Shown: one piece after another, positions 18,637 through 28,441 of the stretch | Layout: the number at the start of each line of letters is the position of its first letter | Position numbering within the stretch: position 1 is the first letter of the stretch | Assembly (NCBI GenBank): GCA_029259775.1 | Contig: JAJDEN010000064.1 | Coordinates: 40,227 to 104,226 of the forward strand | Source: Planctomycetota bacterium | GTDB lineage: Bacteria > Planctomycetota > PLA2 > JAEUHO01 | Direction of reading: 5' to 3' | DNA: 64,000 bases | Program-made: the position numbers and the translations under genes | The notes under the pieces: generated by a model | Database searches by the model: none | What the model saw: only the letters and a program-made list of their open reading frames with translations | Told to the model about the DNA's origin: nothing

Positions 18637-20364
18637 TCATATCTCCGTCGTCTCGCGGATGACCTCTTCGACGGTCGTGACACCGTCGAAGATGGCCAAC
18701 AGTCCCGCTTCGCGCAGGGTCCGCATCCCTTCCCGCCGCGCCTGGTCGCGCAAGGCGTCGGCTGACGCCCCGTTCATGACCATCTCGCGGAGGGCCTCGG
18801 ACATGACGATCATCTCGTAGATGCCCGTCCTGCCCTTGTAGCCGGTCCCGTTGCAGGCCCGGCAGCCCTTCCCGTATGCAAAGCGCTTGCCCTGCAGGTC
18901 CGCGGCCTCGAGCCCAAGCTCCAACAGCACCTCCGCGCTCGGCTCGAAGCTCACCTTGCAGCCGTTGCAGATCGTACGGACAAGGCGCTGGGCCAGCATG
19001 GCCTCCACCGTCGCCGAGACCAGGAACGGCTCCACGCCGAGGTCGAGCAGGCGGGCCACGGCCTGGGCCGCGTTGTTCGTATGCAGGGTCGAGAACACCA
19101 CGTGCCCGGTCAGGGCGGCTTCCACGGCGATGGTCGCCGTCTCCATGTCGCGGATCTCACCGACGAGGATCATGTCCGGGTCCTGACGCAGGATCGCGCG
19201 CAGGCAACTGGCGTAGGTCACGCCGATGGACTCGTCGATGCTGATCTGCATGATGCCGTCGAGCTCGTACTCGACGGGCTCTTCGGTGGTGATGATCTTG
19301 ATGCCCACGTCGTTGGCGTGGTTGAGCGCCGAGTAGAGCGTCGTCGTCTTGCCGGAGCCCGTCGGGCCCGTCACCAGCACGATGCCGTGCGGCAAACTGA
19401 TCAGGTGCTTGATCACCTCGAGCTCGTTCTCGCGCAGGCCGATCTGCGTCAGGTCCAGCGACACGACCGAGCGGTCGAGGACACGGATCACGCACGACTC
19501 GCCGTGCATGGTCGGCAGGGTGCTGACGCGCAGGTCCACGGGCCGCCCGCCGATCGAGATCTCGATGCGACCGTCCTGCGGCATGCGCACCTCGGCGATG
19601 TCGAGACCGGACATGACCTTCACGCGGCTGATCAGGGGCAGCGCCAGGTGCTGCGGCGGCGACTCGAGTTCGTACAGCGCACCGTCGACGCGGTAGCGGA
19701 TCTTGAAGTCCTCCTCGAAGGGCTCGAGGTGGATGTCGGACGCGCGATCGCGAATGGCCTGGAACAGGATGTACTGCAGCAGCTTGATGACCGGCGGCGA
19801 GTTGGCCATCGCCTCCTGGTCTTCGAGGTCCACGCCACCGCGAGCCGACGCCGAGCCTCCCCCGGCGCCGCTGACGACGTCCTGGACGAGATCCGCCATC
19901 GAGTCCGGCGCCCCGCCGTAGTGCTTGTCGATGAGCTTGTTGACCTGCTCCTCAGGGGCCAGGACCCCCTCGACCTCCCCGCCGGTCATGAAGCGCAGGT
20001 CCTCGAGAACGGCCATGTTCGAGGGATTGGAGAGGGCCACGACGAGCTTGTTGCCCTCGCGGCGGATCGGCAAGACGTTGAACATCTTGACGGTGTTGGT
20101 GTCGATGGCGCTGAGCAGGTCCTCGTCGAAGTGAACCGTGCTGAGGTCCAGCATCTCCATGCCGGCCTGCTTCGCGAGCCCCTGCTGCAGCGTTCCCTCG
20201 TCGAGGTTGCCGCGCTTGATGAGGATCTGGCCGATCTGGCCCCCCTCCTCGCGCTGGACGGCGAGGGCCTCCTGGATCATCCCCTCGTGCACCGCCTTCA
20301 TCTCCTTGAGGATCTGCCCCAGGAGCTTCTTGGTGCGCGCGTACCTGTTGATCTGCTTCGCCAC
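18637..20364 (-). CDS. pilB: Pilus assembly / type II secretion ATPase PilB (GspE family)
   Basis: The 575-residue product powers pilus polymerisation. An N-terminal GspE N-domain (about 10-140) is followed by the ATPase: Walker A GPTGSGKTTT, an Asp-box region, Walker B ILVGEIRDMET and the His-box segment STLHTNN. A C-terminal zinc-binding tetracysteine (CNGC and CRAC) is typical of PilB/GspE and absent from PilT. GTG 20364 is the start: GGAGG lies 9 nt upstream and it leaves a 2-nt gap after the pilT stop, indicating co-translation. Confidence 0.92.
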   Translation of the reverse strand: MAKQINRYARTKKLLGQILKEMKAVHEGMIQEALAVQREEGGQIGQILIKRGNLDEGTLQQGLAKQAGMEMLDLSTVHFDEDLLSAIDTNTVKMFNVLPIRREGNKLVVALSNPSNMAVLEDLRFMTGGEVEGVLAPEEQVNKLIDKHYGGAPDSMADLVQDVVSGAGGGSASARGGVDLEDQEAMANSPPVIKLLQYILFQAIRDRASDIHLEPFEEDFKIRYRVDGALYELESPPQHLALPLISRVKVMSGLDIAEVRMPQDGRIEISIGGRPVDLRVSTLPTMHGESCVIRVLDRSVVSLDLTQIGLRENELEVIKHLISLPHGIVLVTGPTGSGKTTTLYSALNHANDVGIKIITTEEPVEYELDGIMQISIDESIGVTYASCLRAILRQDPDMILVGEIRDMETATIAVEAALTGHVVFSTLHTNNAAQAVARLLDLGVEPFLVSATVEAMLAQRLVRTICNGCKVSFEPSAEVLLELGLEAADLQGKRFAYGKGCRACNGTGYKGRTGIYEMIVMSEALREMVMNGASADALRDQARREGMRTLREAGLLAIFDGVTTVEEVIRETTEI

Positions 20365-20366
20365 GC

Positions 20367-21452
20367 TTACTGGCCTCCGGCGTCGAGACCGAGACGGGTC
20401 CGCATCGCACGCGGGTCCTGGCACTTGAGCAGCGCCTGGGTCTGATCGATCTTCCCGCTGTCGTACAGCTCGTTCAGGTGGTCGTCGAGCAGCATCATGC
20501 CGCGCGAGCGTCCGGTCTGGATGGCGCTGTTGATCTTGAAGCTCTCACCCTTGCGGACGTGGTTCTCGATACCCGAGGTCATCACCATCACCTCGAAGGC
20601 GGCGATCATGCCGGACTTGTCGGCGCGCGGCATCAGCACCTGGCTGATCACGCCGATGAGCGACACGGACAACTGCACGCGCACCATCTCCTGCTGCTCG
20701 GGCGGGAACTGGTCGATGATGCGGTCCACCGTTCGGGCGGAACCCGTCGTGTGCAGCGTGCCGAGCACGAGGTGGCCCGTCTCCGCAGCGGTGATGGCCG
20801 TCGAGATGGTCTCGAGGTCGCGCATCTCACCGAGCAGGATGACGTCGGGGTCCTCGCGCAGCGCGCGCCGGATGGCCTCGGCGAACGACGTCACGTCGAT
20901 GCCGACCTCGCGCTGGTTCACGATGCACTTCTTGTGATCGTGGTAGTACTCGATCGGGTCCTCGATCGTGATGATGTGGTGCTCGCGGTGCTCGTTGATG
21001 TAGTCGATCATCGTCGCGAGGGTCGTCGTCTTGCCGGAGCCCGTCGGGCCCGTGATCAGGAGCAGGCCGCGCGGCCGGTCGAGCAGCTTGATGACCTCGC
21101 CGGCCAGGCCGATCTGTTCGAAGCTGAGCAGCTTGTTGGGGATGAGCCGACAGACCATCGCGGGTCGGCCGCGCTGCATGAAGACGGCGATACGGAAGCG
21201 AGCCGCGTCGCCATGGGCCCACGCGAAGTCGGAGCTGCCGCACTCGGAGAACTCCTCCTTCTTCAGTTTCGGAATGATCTCGTCGATCAGTGACATCGCC
21301 TCCTCGGACGTGAGCGGGTCGTGCTTGACGTCCCGGAGGCGGCCCTTGAGGCGCAGGACCGGCGCCCGGCCGACGGTGATGTGGAGGTCGCTGGCCCCCG
21401 TCTGGACCATCGTGTCGAACAGTCGATGGATGTCATCGCCAATGATGGGCAT
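20367..21452 (-). CDS. pilT: Twitching motility / retraction ATPase PilT
   Basis: The 361-residue product is the short PilT-type ATPase that retracts type IV pili. It has an N-terminal PAS-like part (about 1-100, including SDLHITVGRAPVLRLKG), Walker A GPTGSGKTTT, Walker B LLGEMRDLET and the GTLHT box, and it ends in a C-terminal helical region with the SRGMMLLDDHL segment characteristic of PilT. No tetracysteine is present, separating it from PilB. ATG 21452 is chosen because the family homology starts there. Confidence 0.93.
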   Translation of the reverse strand: MPIIGDDIHRLFDTMVQTGASDLHITVGRAPVLRLKGRLRDVKHDPLTSEEAMSLIDEIIPKLKKEEFSECGSSDFAWAHGDAARFRIAVFMQRGRPAMVCRLIPNKLLSFEQIGLAGEVIKLLDRPRGLLLITGPTGSGKTTTLATMIDYINEHREHHIITIEDPIEYYHDHKKCIVNQREVGIDVTSFAEAIRRALREDPDVILLGEMRDLETISTAITAAETGHLVLGTLHTTGSARTVDRIIDQFPPEQQEMVRVQLSVSLIGVISQVLMPRADKSGMIAAFEVMVMTSGIENHVRKGESFKINSAIQTGRSRGMMLLDDHLNELYDSGKIDQTQALLKCQDPRAMRTRLGLDAGGQ

Positions 21453-21578
21453 GGTTCGTCGAATCCTCGTCTTGCATACTTCGTTACCGGCCACCGGGAG
21501 GTTGGTTTACACCCCGTCAGGGCCGCTGGTCGTGCTGTTACCGCTGCTGCCTGCCCTCGCCGCAGGCGTCTCTGGGGG

Positions 21579-23267
21579 TCATACGTCGTCCGCCTCATCC
21601 ATCGCGAAGACCGCGCCCGCCACGCGGAGGATCTCCTCGATCGTCGTCGTCCCCTCGAGCACCTTGCGGACGCCGTCTTCACGCAAGCTGCGCAGCCCGC
21701 CCGAAATGCGCGCCTGCGCGCGGATCTCCGCGCCGCTCGCGCCCTTGTAGACCAGCTCGCGCAGGGCGGAGTCCATCTGGAAGAGTTCGAAGATGCCGAT
21801 GCGGCCGCGGTAGCCCTCGAAGCGGCACTCCTTGCAGCCGACGGCGCGGTAGATGGTCCGTCCGCGCACGCCCTCAGCGGTCAGACCGATGGCCGCCAGC
21901 ATCGTGCCGGACGGCTCGTGCGGCTGGCGACACGTCTCGCAGATCTTGCGCACGAGGCGCTGGGCCATGACCGCCATGATCGCCGTCGCGGCGAGGAACG
22001 GCTTCACGCCCATGTCGATGAGGCGCGTGAGCGCCGACGGCGCATCGTTGGTGTGCAGCGTCGAGAAGACGAGGTGACCGGTCAAGGCGGCCTGGATCGC
22101 GATGTCGGCGGTCTCCTGGTCGCGAATCTCACCGACGAGGATGATGTTCGGCGCCTGGCGCAGCATCGAACGCAGGATGCGGCCGAAGTTGAGCCCGATG
22201 TCGTGGCGCACCTCGGCCTGGTTGATGCCGGGCAGGTTGTATTCGACCGGGTTCTCGGCCGTGATGATCTTCACGTTCGGCTTGTTGAGCGTCTTGAGCG
22301 CGGCGTAGAGCGTCGTCGTCTTGCCCGAGCCCGTCGGTCCCGTCACCAGGAAGATGCCGTTGGGACGCTTGATCACACGGTCGAAACGGTCGCGATCCTC
22401 GCCTACGAAGCCGAGATCGGCCAGATCCACGAGACCGGCCTCGCGGTCGAGAATACGCATCACGATCGACTCGCCGGCCGTCGCAGGGATGAGCGACACG
22501 CGCAGGTCGATGGGCCGCCCCATCAGTTTGATGGAGATGCGACCGTCCTGCGGCTTGCGGTGCTCGGAGATGTCCATCTTGGCCATCACCTTGAAGCGCG
22601 TGATGACGGGGCCCGTGAGGTCCTTCTCGAGCGAGTGCGCCTCGTAGCAGACGCCATCGACTCGGTAGCGCACGCGCACGCGTTCTTCCAGCGGCTCGAC
22701 ATGGATATCCGAGGCGCGCTGCCCCAACGCCTGCTCGAGAATCTCGTGGCAGAGCCGGATGACGGGCGCCTCTTCCTCGGTGGCTTCCGCGTCCTCGAAG
22801 CCGCGGCGGCGCTCCTTGATCTCGACCTTCTCACCCAGGCCGTAGGCCTCGGCGCGAACGTTGTTGAGCGCGGACGACGTCGTGAGCGCGAACATGAGAT
22901 CGCGGTTGAGGACGAAGCGGATGTCGTCGGCCGTGAAGGTGACCATCGGATCGTCCGTCGCGAGCAGCAGCTTTCCTTGGTGGAGCTTGACGGGGACGAT
23001 GCCGAAGTCATTGACGACGTTCGTGGGAACGAGTTGGGCGACGTCGTCGGGGATCAGCGCACGCGAGAGGTCCACGAAGGGCAGCTTGAACTGGCGGCAG
23101 AGGGCCTTCGCGAGCTGGGTCTCATCGACGAACGCCAGGTCGAGGAGGGCCTTGCCGAGCTTGATACCGGGGACCCGACGCTGGTGCTCCAGCCCTTCGG
23201 TGAGCTTGCGCTCATCGATGTGGCCCATGTCGATGAGGATCTGGCCGAGCTTCTTGTGGGCTGACAT
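21579..23267 (-). CDS. Second PilB/GspE-type ATPase
   Basis: The 562-residue product is a second GspE-family ATPase in the same operon. It shares the order of the downstream pilB: an N-domain starting KKLGQILIDMGHIDE, Walker A GPTGSGKTTT, Walker B ILVGEIRDQET, STLHTND, and a tetracysteine (CETC and CKEC). The catalytic motifs are intact, so it should be active. Whether it serves the same pilus, a type II secretion system or a pseudopilus is not visible. It is the first gene of the set and probably carries the promoter in the 206 bp that separate it from the divergent lipoprotein gene. Confidence 0.9.
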   Translation of the reverse strand: MSAHKKLGQILIDMGHIDERKLTEGLEHQRRVPGIKLGKALLDLAFVDETQLAKALCRQFKLPFVDLSRALIPDDVAQLVPTNVVNDFGIVPVKLHQGKLLLATDDPMVTFTADDIRFVLNRDLMFALTTSSALNNVRAEAYGLGEKVEIKERRRGFEDAEATEEEAPVIRLCHEILEQALGQRASDIHVEPLEERVRVRYRVDGVCYEAHSLEKDLTGPVITRFKVMAKMDISEHRKPQDGRISIKLMGRPIDLRVSLIPATAGESIVMRILDREAGLVDLADLGFVGEDRDRFDRVIKRPNGIFLVTGPTGSGKTTTLYAALKTLNKPNVKIITAENPVEYNLPGINQAEVRHDIGLNFGRILRSMLRQAPNIILVGEIRDQETADIAIQAALTGHLVFSTLHTNDAPSALTRLIDMGVKPFLAATAIMAVMAQRLVRKICETCRQPHEPSGTMLAAIGLTAEGVRGRTIYRAVGCKECRFEGYRGRIGIFELFQMDSALRELVYKGASGAEIRAQARISGGLRSLREDGVRKVLEGTTTIEEILRVAGAVFAMDEADDV

Positions 23268-23473
23268 GGGATCGCAGCTTCTCCAGGGCGGGTGGGCCAC
23301 GGATATAGCACATCGTGGACCAGTTCCGCCATGTGACGGGCGCATGACCGCCCCGGAACGAAAGTCAGGGGGCCTGAGGGGGCTCGCGGCCGCCCCGGGG
23401 GGCGCCCGCAGGGCCGCTTGTGCTAGGTTCGGGCCGCGCGGGCGACGCGGGCCCGCACGGAGGACTCGAGACG

Positions 23474-24367
23474 ATGGCACGGAACAAGACTCGCAAGGGA
23501 TCGCTGCGCCTTCTTCGCACAGCCTCGCTACCCCTCACGCTCCTGTTGGCCCCCCTGTTCCTGGGCGGCTGCTTCCTCATCGACCCGCCGACGCCTACGG
23601 CGCCGCGGGCCCTGGCCATGAACCGCGATACGCCGCGGGCCACGTACGACTACTTCAAGACGATGGTCGCCAACAACCAGTGGGCGGCGGAATGGTCGGT
23701 CTTCAGCCCCAACTTCAAGCGGCTGCTGAACCAATCGGTCGGCCGGAACGTGGACGCGGGCGACTACAACCTCGCGCGCCAGACCATCGCCGACAACTCG
23801 CAGGCCGACATGCAGCTGCTGATGACCAGCAACTACGTCAGCGAGAAGATGATCGGTCGCAATACGGCCGTCGTGACCCTGGAGGCGGGTGGCAAGAGCC
23901 TCACGCCGCGTCTGGTCAAGCTGACGCGCTGGGAACTCAAGGTCGTTGGCGACGAGACGCCGTACGGCGACTTCGTCGCCAGCGCCGGCGAGGCGGTCCG
24001 CATCGCCCAGGACGGCTCGGTCACCGTGATGATCCGCCCGCCCCAGGCGACGGCAGGCCTGCTGCGTACGTTCCGCCCCGACCAGATCGAGGCCTTCCGC
24101 GTCGAGTCGCAGTGGTACGTGGATGACTTCGGCGGGCTCGACCAGCAGATCGCCAGCAAGGCGGGTGATGGCCGCGCCGCACCCCAACCGCGGCCGCAGC
24201 CCCAGCCGCAGCCCCAGCCGAGCTGGGGTTCACCTGACGGTGACGCGCCTCGCGCGGGCGCCCCTCGCGGTGGCTCGCCCGACGGCCCGTCCCCCTCGGC
24301 GCCGCGCCCGCCCCGCCAGCCCCCCGGCGGGAACAACAACTATGGCTGGGGCTCGCCCGACGGCTAG
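23474..24367 (+). CDS. Lipoprotein with Pro/Gln-rich tail
   Basis: The 297-residue product has a signal peptide with lipobox LGGC (Cys near 35), a globular domain (about 50-225) and a low-complexity Pro/Gln/Gly tail. The tail carries repeated PQPQ and ends of the form WGSPDG at both of its borders. The globular part has a helical N-half (TYDYFKTMVANNQW) and a beta-rich C-half; it recalls NTF2-like folds, but I cannot assign a family. GGAGG at 23459-23463 supports ATG 23474. The gene is divergent from the pilus operon, which may hint at an envelope role. Confidence 0.7.
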   Translation: MARNKTRKGSLRLLRTASLPLTLLLAPLFLGGCFLIDPPTPTAPRALAMNRDTPRATYDYFKTMVANNQWAAEWSVFSPNFKRLLNQSVGRNVDAGDYNLARQTIADNSQADMQLLMTSNYVSEKMIGRNTAVVTLEAGGKSLTPRLVKLTRWELKVVGDETPYGDFVASAGEAVRIAQDGSVTVMIRPPQATAGLLRTFRPDQIEAFRVESQWYVDDFGGLDQQIASKAGDGRAAPQPRPQPQPQPQPSWGSPDGDAPRAGAPRGGSPDGPSPSAPRPPRQPPGGNNNYGWGSPDG

Positions 24368-24647
24368 CCCTCCTGCTGCGCGCGGCGATGCCTTCGGCGA
24401 GCCGGGGTCGTCCAGGAGGCATGGTTCCTCGTAGGGCGCGGGTTCTCAGTGCGAGGGAGAGTGCGCTAGGGGGCGTGGGAGTTGGGGTGGGTGTGGGAGT
24501 GTCCGGCGGCGATGGACGGGCGGCCCCAGGGGCCGCGATGGAGGCCCCCGAGGAGCCCCCAAGAACGGGTCGTGGCTGGGCTAGCAGCGGGGTCCCGGCG
24601 CGGTACGTTGCGCGCGTGTAGAGACATCCGGCAACGGAGGGAGTGGC

Positions 24648-27362
24648 ATGCCCATGGCGACGGCCCGTCCGCGCGATCCCAAGAGTTCGAAGAGCTCGAA
24701 ATCCAGCAGCTCCCGGAAGGGCGGCGCCCGCCGCACCATCTGGCACTTCGGACCCGGCAAGGCCGACGGCAAAGCCGAGATGAAGCAGGTTCTCGGCGGC
24801 AAGGGCGCCAACCTCGCCGAAATGTGCCGCATCGGTCTGCCCGTCCCCCCCGGCTTCACGATCGCCACGTCCGTCTGTGACCGCTTCGACAGGGTCGGCG
24901 GCAAGCTACCGGCAGACGTCATCGCTGGCGTGCGCAAGGCGATCAAGCGCTTGGAGCGCGACGCGGGCAAGGGCTTCGGCGACCCCGAACGTCCCCTGCT
25001 CGTCTCCGTGCGCAGCGGCGCCGCGCTCTCCATGCCCGGCATGATGGACACGGTCCTCAACCTCGGCCTCAACGACGCTGCCACCGAAGGCCTGGCGCGC
25101 CAGACCGGCAACCGCCGCTTCGCGCTCGACGCGCGCCGACGCTTCATCCAGATGTTCGCCAACGTCGTCGAGGGCCTCGACCTCTCGCGCTTCGAGAACA
25201 TCCTCGAGCTCGAACAGGCTTCCGCCGGGGTCGAGTCGGACAGCGAGCTCGACGCCGCCGCGCTCGAGAAGGTCGTCGCGAAGTACCTCAAGCTCTACCG
25301 CCGGCTTGCCGGACGCGACTTCCCGAACGATCCCGAAGAGCAGTTGCTGCGCTCCATCTCCGCGGTCTTCGGTTCCTGGATGGGCAACCGTGCGGTCGAG
25401 TACCGCCGCATCCACAAGATCGAGGGCCTGCTGGGCACCGCCGTCAACGTCCAGTCGATGGTCTACGGCAACCTCGGCGCGACCTCCGGGACCGGCGTCT
25501 GCTTCACGCGCGACCCCTCGACCGGGGAGGACGTCTTCTACGGCGAGTACCTCATGAACGCCCAAGGCGAGGACGTCGTGGCTGGCATCCGCACGCCTCA
25601 GGATCTCGCGGGCCTCGCCAAGGAGTCGCCCGCTGCCTTCCGCCAGCTCGAAGGCGTACGCACGCTGCTCGAGAAGCACTACCGCGACATGCAGGACATC
25701 GAGTTCACGATCGAGGAGGGCACCCTCTTCATCCTGCAGACGCGCACCGGCAAGCGCACCGCCCGCGCCGCGGTACGCATCGCCGTCGAGATGGCCGGCA
25801 AGCGCCTGATCACGCGCGCCGAGGCCGTCAGCCGCGTCGACCCCGAGGAGCTCGACCGGCTCTTGCACCCGCAGTTCGATCCGAAGGCCGAGCGTCAGGT
25901 GATCGCCCACGGCCTGCCCGCCAGTCCGGGTGCCGTATGCGGCAAGGTCGTGTTCAGCGCCGATGAGGCCAAGGTGCGCGCCGCGAGCGGCGAGCAGGTC
26001 ATCCTCGTGCGCAACGAGACCAGCCCGGAGGACGTCGGCGGCATGCATGCTGCCGAGGGCATCCTCACGGCGACGGGCGGCATGACCTCCCACGCTGCGG
26101 TCGTCGCTCGCGGCATGGGCACGTGCTGTGTCGCCGGCGCCGGCGAGGTACGCATCGACGAGGACGACGGCTTCTTCCGCGTCGGTGAGATCGTTGTCTG
26201 GGACGGCGACCTTGTATCGCTCGACGGCTCGAGCGGCGAGGTCATGGTCGGTTCGGTCGCGACCATGGCCGCGGATCCGGGCGAGGAGTTCGTGACGCTG
26301 CTCGGCTGGGCCGACACGCTCTGCCGCAAGGCCGAAGGCGGCATGCTCGTACGCGCCAACGCAGACACCCCGGCGGACGCGAGGGTCGCGCGCGACTTCG
26401 GTGCCCGCGGGATCGGGCTCTGCCGCACCGAGCACATGTTCTTCGGCGACAATCGCATCACGCCGATGCGTGAGATGATCCTGGCCGAGACCGAGGTCGA
26501 CCGTCGCAAGGCCCTGCGCAAGCTGCAGCCGTTCCAGCGCCGCGACTTTGCGGGCATCCTGAAAGCCATGGACGGGCTGCCGGTGACGATCCGTCTGCTC
26601 GACCCGCCCCTGCATGAGTTCCTCCCCCACGAGGACGACGGCATCGCGGCCGTCGCCGTGGCGCTGGGCGTAAGCGAGGCAGACGTGCGGGAGCGCTCGA
26701 AGCGGCTGCACGAGATGAATCCGATGCTCGGTCATCGTGGCTGCCGGCTGGGCATCACGTTCCCCGAGATCTACGAGATGCAGGTGCGCGCCCTCTACGA
26801 GGCGGCCGCGCAGAACAAGAAGAAGGGCTTGCGCCCGCGCCCCGAGGTGATGATTCCGCTGGTCGGGACCGTCACGGAGTACGTGACGCTGCGCGATCGC
26901 CTGAAGGCTGTCGCCAAGGAGGTCCTCAAGAAGAAGGGCGTCCGGGTGCCGATCGTCTTCGGCACGATGATCGAGATCCCGCGCGCCGCGCTCCGCGCCG
27001 AGGAGATCGGCGCCGAAGCAGAGTTCTTCTCCTTCGGCACGAACGACCTGACGCAGCTGACGTTTGGCTACAGCCGCGACGACGTCGGCAGCTTCCTCCC
27101 CGAGTACGTCGAGCAGAAGATCCTGCCGGCCGACCCCTTCGCAACGATTGACCAGAGCGGCGTCGGCGAGCTGATCCGCATCGGAACGGAGCGTGGCCGC
27201 ACGGCGCGTCCGAAGCTGAAGGTCGGCATCTGCGGCGAGCACGGCGGCGACCCCGCCAGCATCGCCTTCTGCCACGAGGTCGGACTGGACTACGTGTCCT
27301 GCTCGCCCTTCCGTGTGCCGATCGCGCGTCTCGCCGCGGCCCATGCTGTGATCAACGGGTAG
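24648..27362 (+). CDS. ppdK: Pyruvate phosphate dikinase
   Basis: PPDK interconverts pyruvate, ATP and Pi with phosphoenolpyruvate, AMP and PPi, supporting gluconeogenesis or PPi-linked glycolysis in the cytoplasm. The 904-residue product shows the three family domains: an N-terminal ATP-grasp domain (from GGKGANLAEM near 45 to about 400), the swivelling phosphohistidine domain with the catalytic His in GGMTSHAAVVARG (H482), and the C-terminal PEP-binding barrel with the catalytic Cys in GLDYVSCSPFRVPIARL (C885). The first 30 residues are a Ser/Lys-rich extension. GGAGGGAG just upstream supports ATG 24648. The 3' end is partly duplicated after the stop codon (27393-27404). Confidence 0.97.
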   Translation: MPMATARPRDPKSSKSSKSSSSRKGGARRTIWHFGPGKADGKAEMKQVLGGKGANLAEMCRIGLPVPPGFTIATSVCDRFDRVGGKLPADVIAGVRKAIKRLERDAGKGFGDPERPLLVSVRSGAALSMPGMMDTVLNLGLNDAATEGLARQTGNRRFALDARRRFIQMFANVVEGLDLSRFENILELEQASAGVESDSELDAAALEKVVAKYLKLYRRLAGRDFPNDPEEQLLRSISAVFGSWMGNRAVEYRRIHKIEGLLGTAVNVQSMVYGNLGATSGTGVCFTRDPSTGEDVFYGEYLMNAQGEDVVAGIRTPQDLAGLAKESPAAFRQLEGVRTLLEKHYRDMQDIEFTIEEGTLFILQTRTGKRTARAAVRIAVEMAGKRLITRAEAVSRVDPEELDRLLHPQFDPKAERQVIAHGLPASPGAVCGKVVFSADEAKVRAASGEQVILVRNETSPEDVGGMHAAEGILTATGGMTSHAAVVARGMGTCCVAGAGEVRIDEDDGFFRVGEIVVWDGDLVSLDGSSGEVMVGSVATMAADPGEEFVTLLGWADTLCRKAEGGMLVRANADTPADARVARDFGARGIGLCRTEHMFFGDNRITPMREMILAETEVDRRKALRKLQPFQRRDFAGILKAMDGLPVTIRLLDPPLHEFLPHEDDGIAAVAVALGVSEADVRERSKRLHEMNPMLGHRGCRLGITFPEIYEMQVRALYEAAAQNKKKGLRPRPEVMIPLVGTVTEYVTLRDRLKAVAKEVLKKKGVRVPIVFGTMIEIPRAALRAEEIGAEAEFFSFGTNDLTQLTFGYSRDDVGSFLPEYVEQKILPADPFATIDQSGVGELIRIGTERGRTARPKLKVGICGEHGGDPASIAFCHEVGLDYVSCSPFRVPIARLAAAHAVING

Positions 27363-27404
27363 TGCTCGGCCATCAGCGCGCAGCGCTCGGTCATCAACGG
27401 GTAG
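27351..27404. repeat. Duplicated 3' end of ppdK
   Basis: The last 12 bp of ppdK including its stop (atcaacgggtag, 27351-27362) recur at 27393-27404. The intervening DNA has a further near-duplicate, gctcggccatca (27364) and gctcggtcatca (27385). Confidence 0.85.
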
Positions 27405-27426
27405 GGGCGCCGCCGCGAAGTCGGGT

Positions 27427-28395
27427 CTAGACCGGCACTTCGATGCTCTCCGCGACGTCGGCGATGATGCGCTCACGCTCGTCGATCCCGCCCTCGGACG
27501 AGAACCCGGCCCCCAACACGCGGTGCGCGAGTACGGACACGGCCAGCCCCTTCACGTCGTCCGGCAAGACGTAGTCGCGTCCCTGGAGCAGGGCGTGCGC
27601 CTGCGCAGCGCGTGTCAACGCGATGCTCGCGCGGGGGCTGCCGCCCACGACCAGATGCTTGCTCGCCCGCGTCTCGCGCACGAGCGCCAGCGCGTAGTCA
27701 AGCACGTTGTCGTCCAGCCGCACCGCCCGTACCGCGGCCTGCAGCCGGGCCACGTCCGCGCCACAGATCACATGCTCGAGATCCTCGATCGGATGCCTGG
27801 TCTGCTGCGCGCGAATGACCGCCTTCTCGTCGTCCGCGGAAGGGTAGCCAATGCGGACGCGCAGCATGAAGCGGTCGAGCTGGCTCTCCGGCAACGGGTA
27901 GGTGCCTTCGAACTCGTACGGGTTCTGCGTGGCGATGACGAAGAACGGCTTCGGCAGCGGATGCGTGATGCGATCCACCGTGACCTGCGCGTCGTTCATG
28001 GCCTCGAGTAGCGCGGACTGGGTCCGCGGCGTCGCCCGGTTGATCTCATCCGCCAGGAGCACGCTCGTGAAGATCGGACCGGGCTTGAACTCGAACGCAC
28101 CCGTGGCCTGGTCGTAGATCGCGACGCCCAGGATGTCGCTCGGCAGTAGATCGGGCGTGAACTGGACGCGGCGGAAGTCCACGTCGATGGAACGCGCCAG
28201 GCTCTTGGCGAGCACGGTCTTGCCCACGCCGGGCACGTCTTCGAGCAGGACGTGGCCACCGGCGAGCAGCCCGGTGATCACGTGGCGCACGACCTCGGGG
28301 CGTCCGAGGAAGACGGAGGCGATGTTGCGCTGCAGGCTCTGGATCAGGGCGTGGATGTCGGCCTGGCTCTCGGTCGGGGCTTTCGTGTCGCTCAT
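27427..28395 (-). CDS. MoxR-family AAA+ ATPase
   Basis: The 322-residue product is a MoxR-type AAA+ ATPase, a chaperone-like remodeller often linked to von Willebrand-type proteins. Walker A is in EDVPGVGKTVLAKSL, Walker B in VLLADEINRA, sensor 1 in FFVIATQNP, and the arginine-finger segment ESQLDRFMLR and the lid domain follow. The usual partner genes (DUF58, BatA/BatB) do not follow; the gene ends 65 nt from ppdK in convergent orientation. It lies 46 nt after yebC on the same strand, so the two may be co-transcribed. Confidence 0.92.
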   Translation of the reverse strand: MSDTKAPTESQADIHALIQSLQRNIASVFLGRPEVVRHVITGLLAGGHVLLEDVPGVGKTVLAKSLARSIDVDFRRVQFTPDLLPSDILGVAIYDQATGAFEFKPGPIFTSVLLADEINRATPRTQSALLEAMNDAQVTVDRITHPLPKPFFVIATQNPYEFEGTYPLPESQLDRFMLRVRIGYPSADDEKAVIRAQQTRHPIEDLEHVICGADVARLQAAVRAVRLDDNVLDYALALVRETRASKHLVVGGSPRASIALTRAAQAHALLQGRDYVLPDDVKGLAVSVLAHRVLGAGFSSEGGIDERERIIADVAESIEVPV

Positions 28396-28441
28396 GCCGG
28401 CTCCAACGTCCCGCCCGGGGGGCGGTTCACATCACGGGGGT

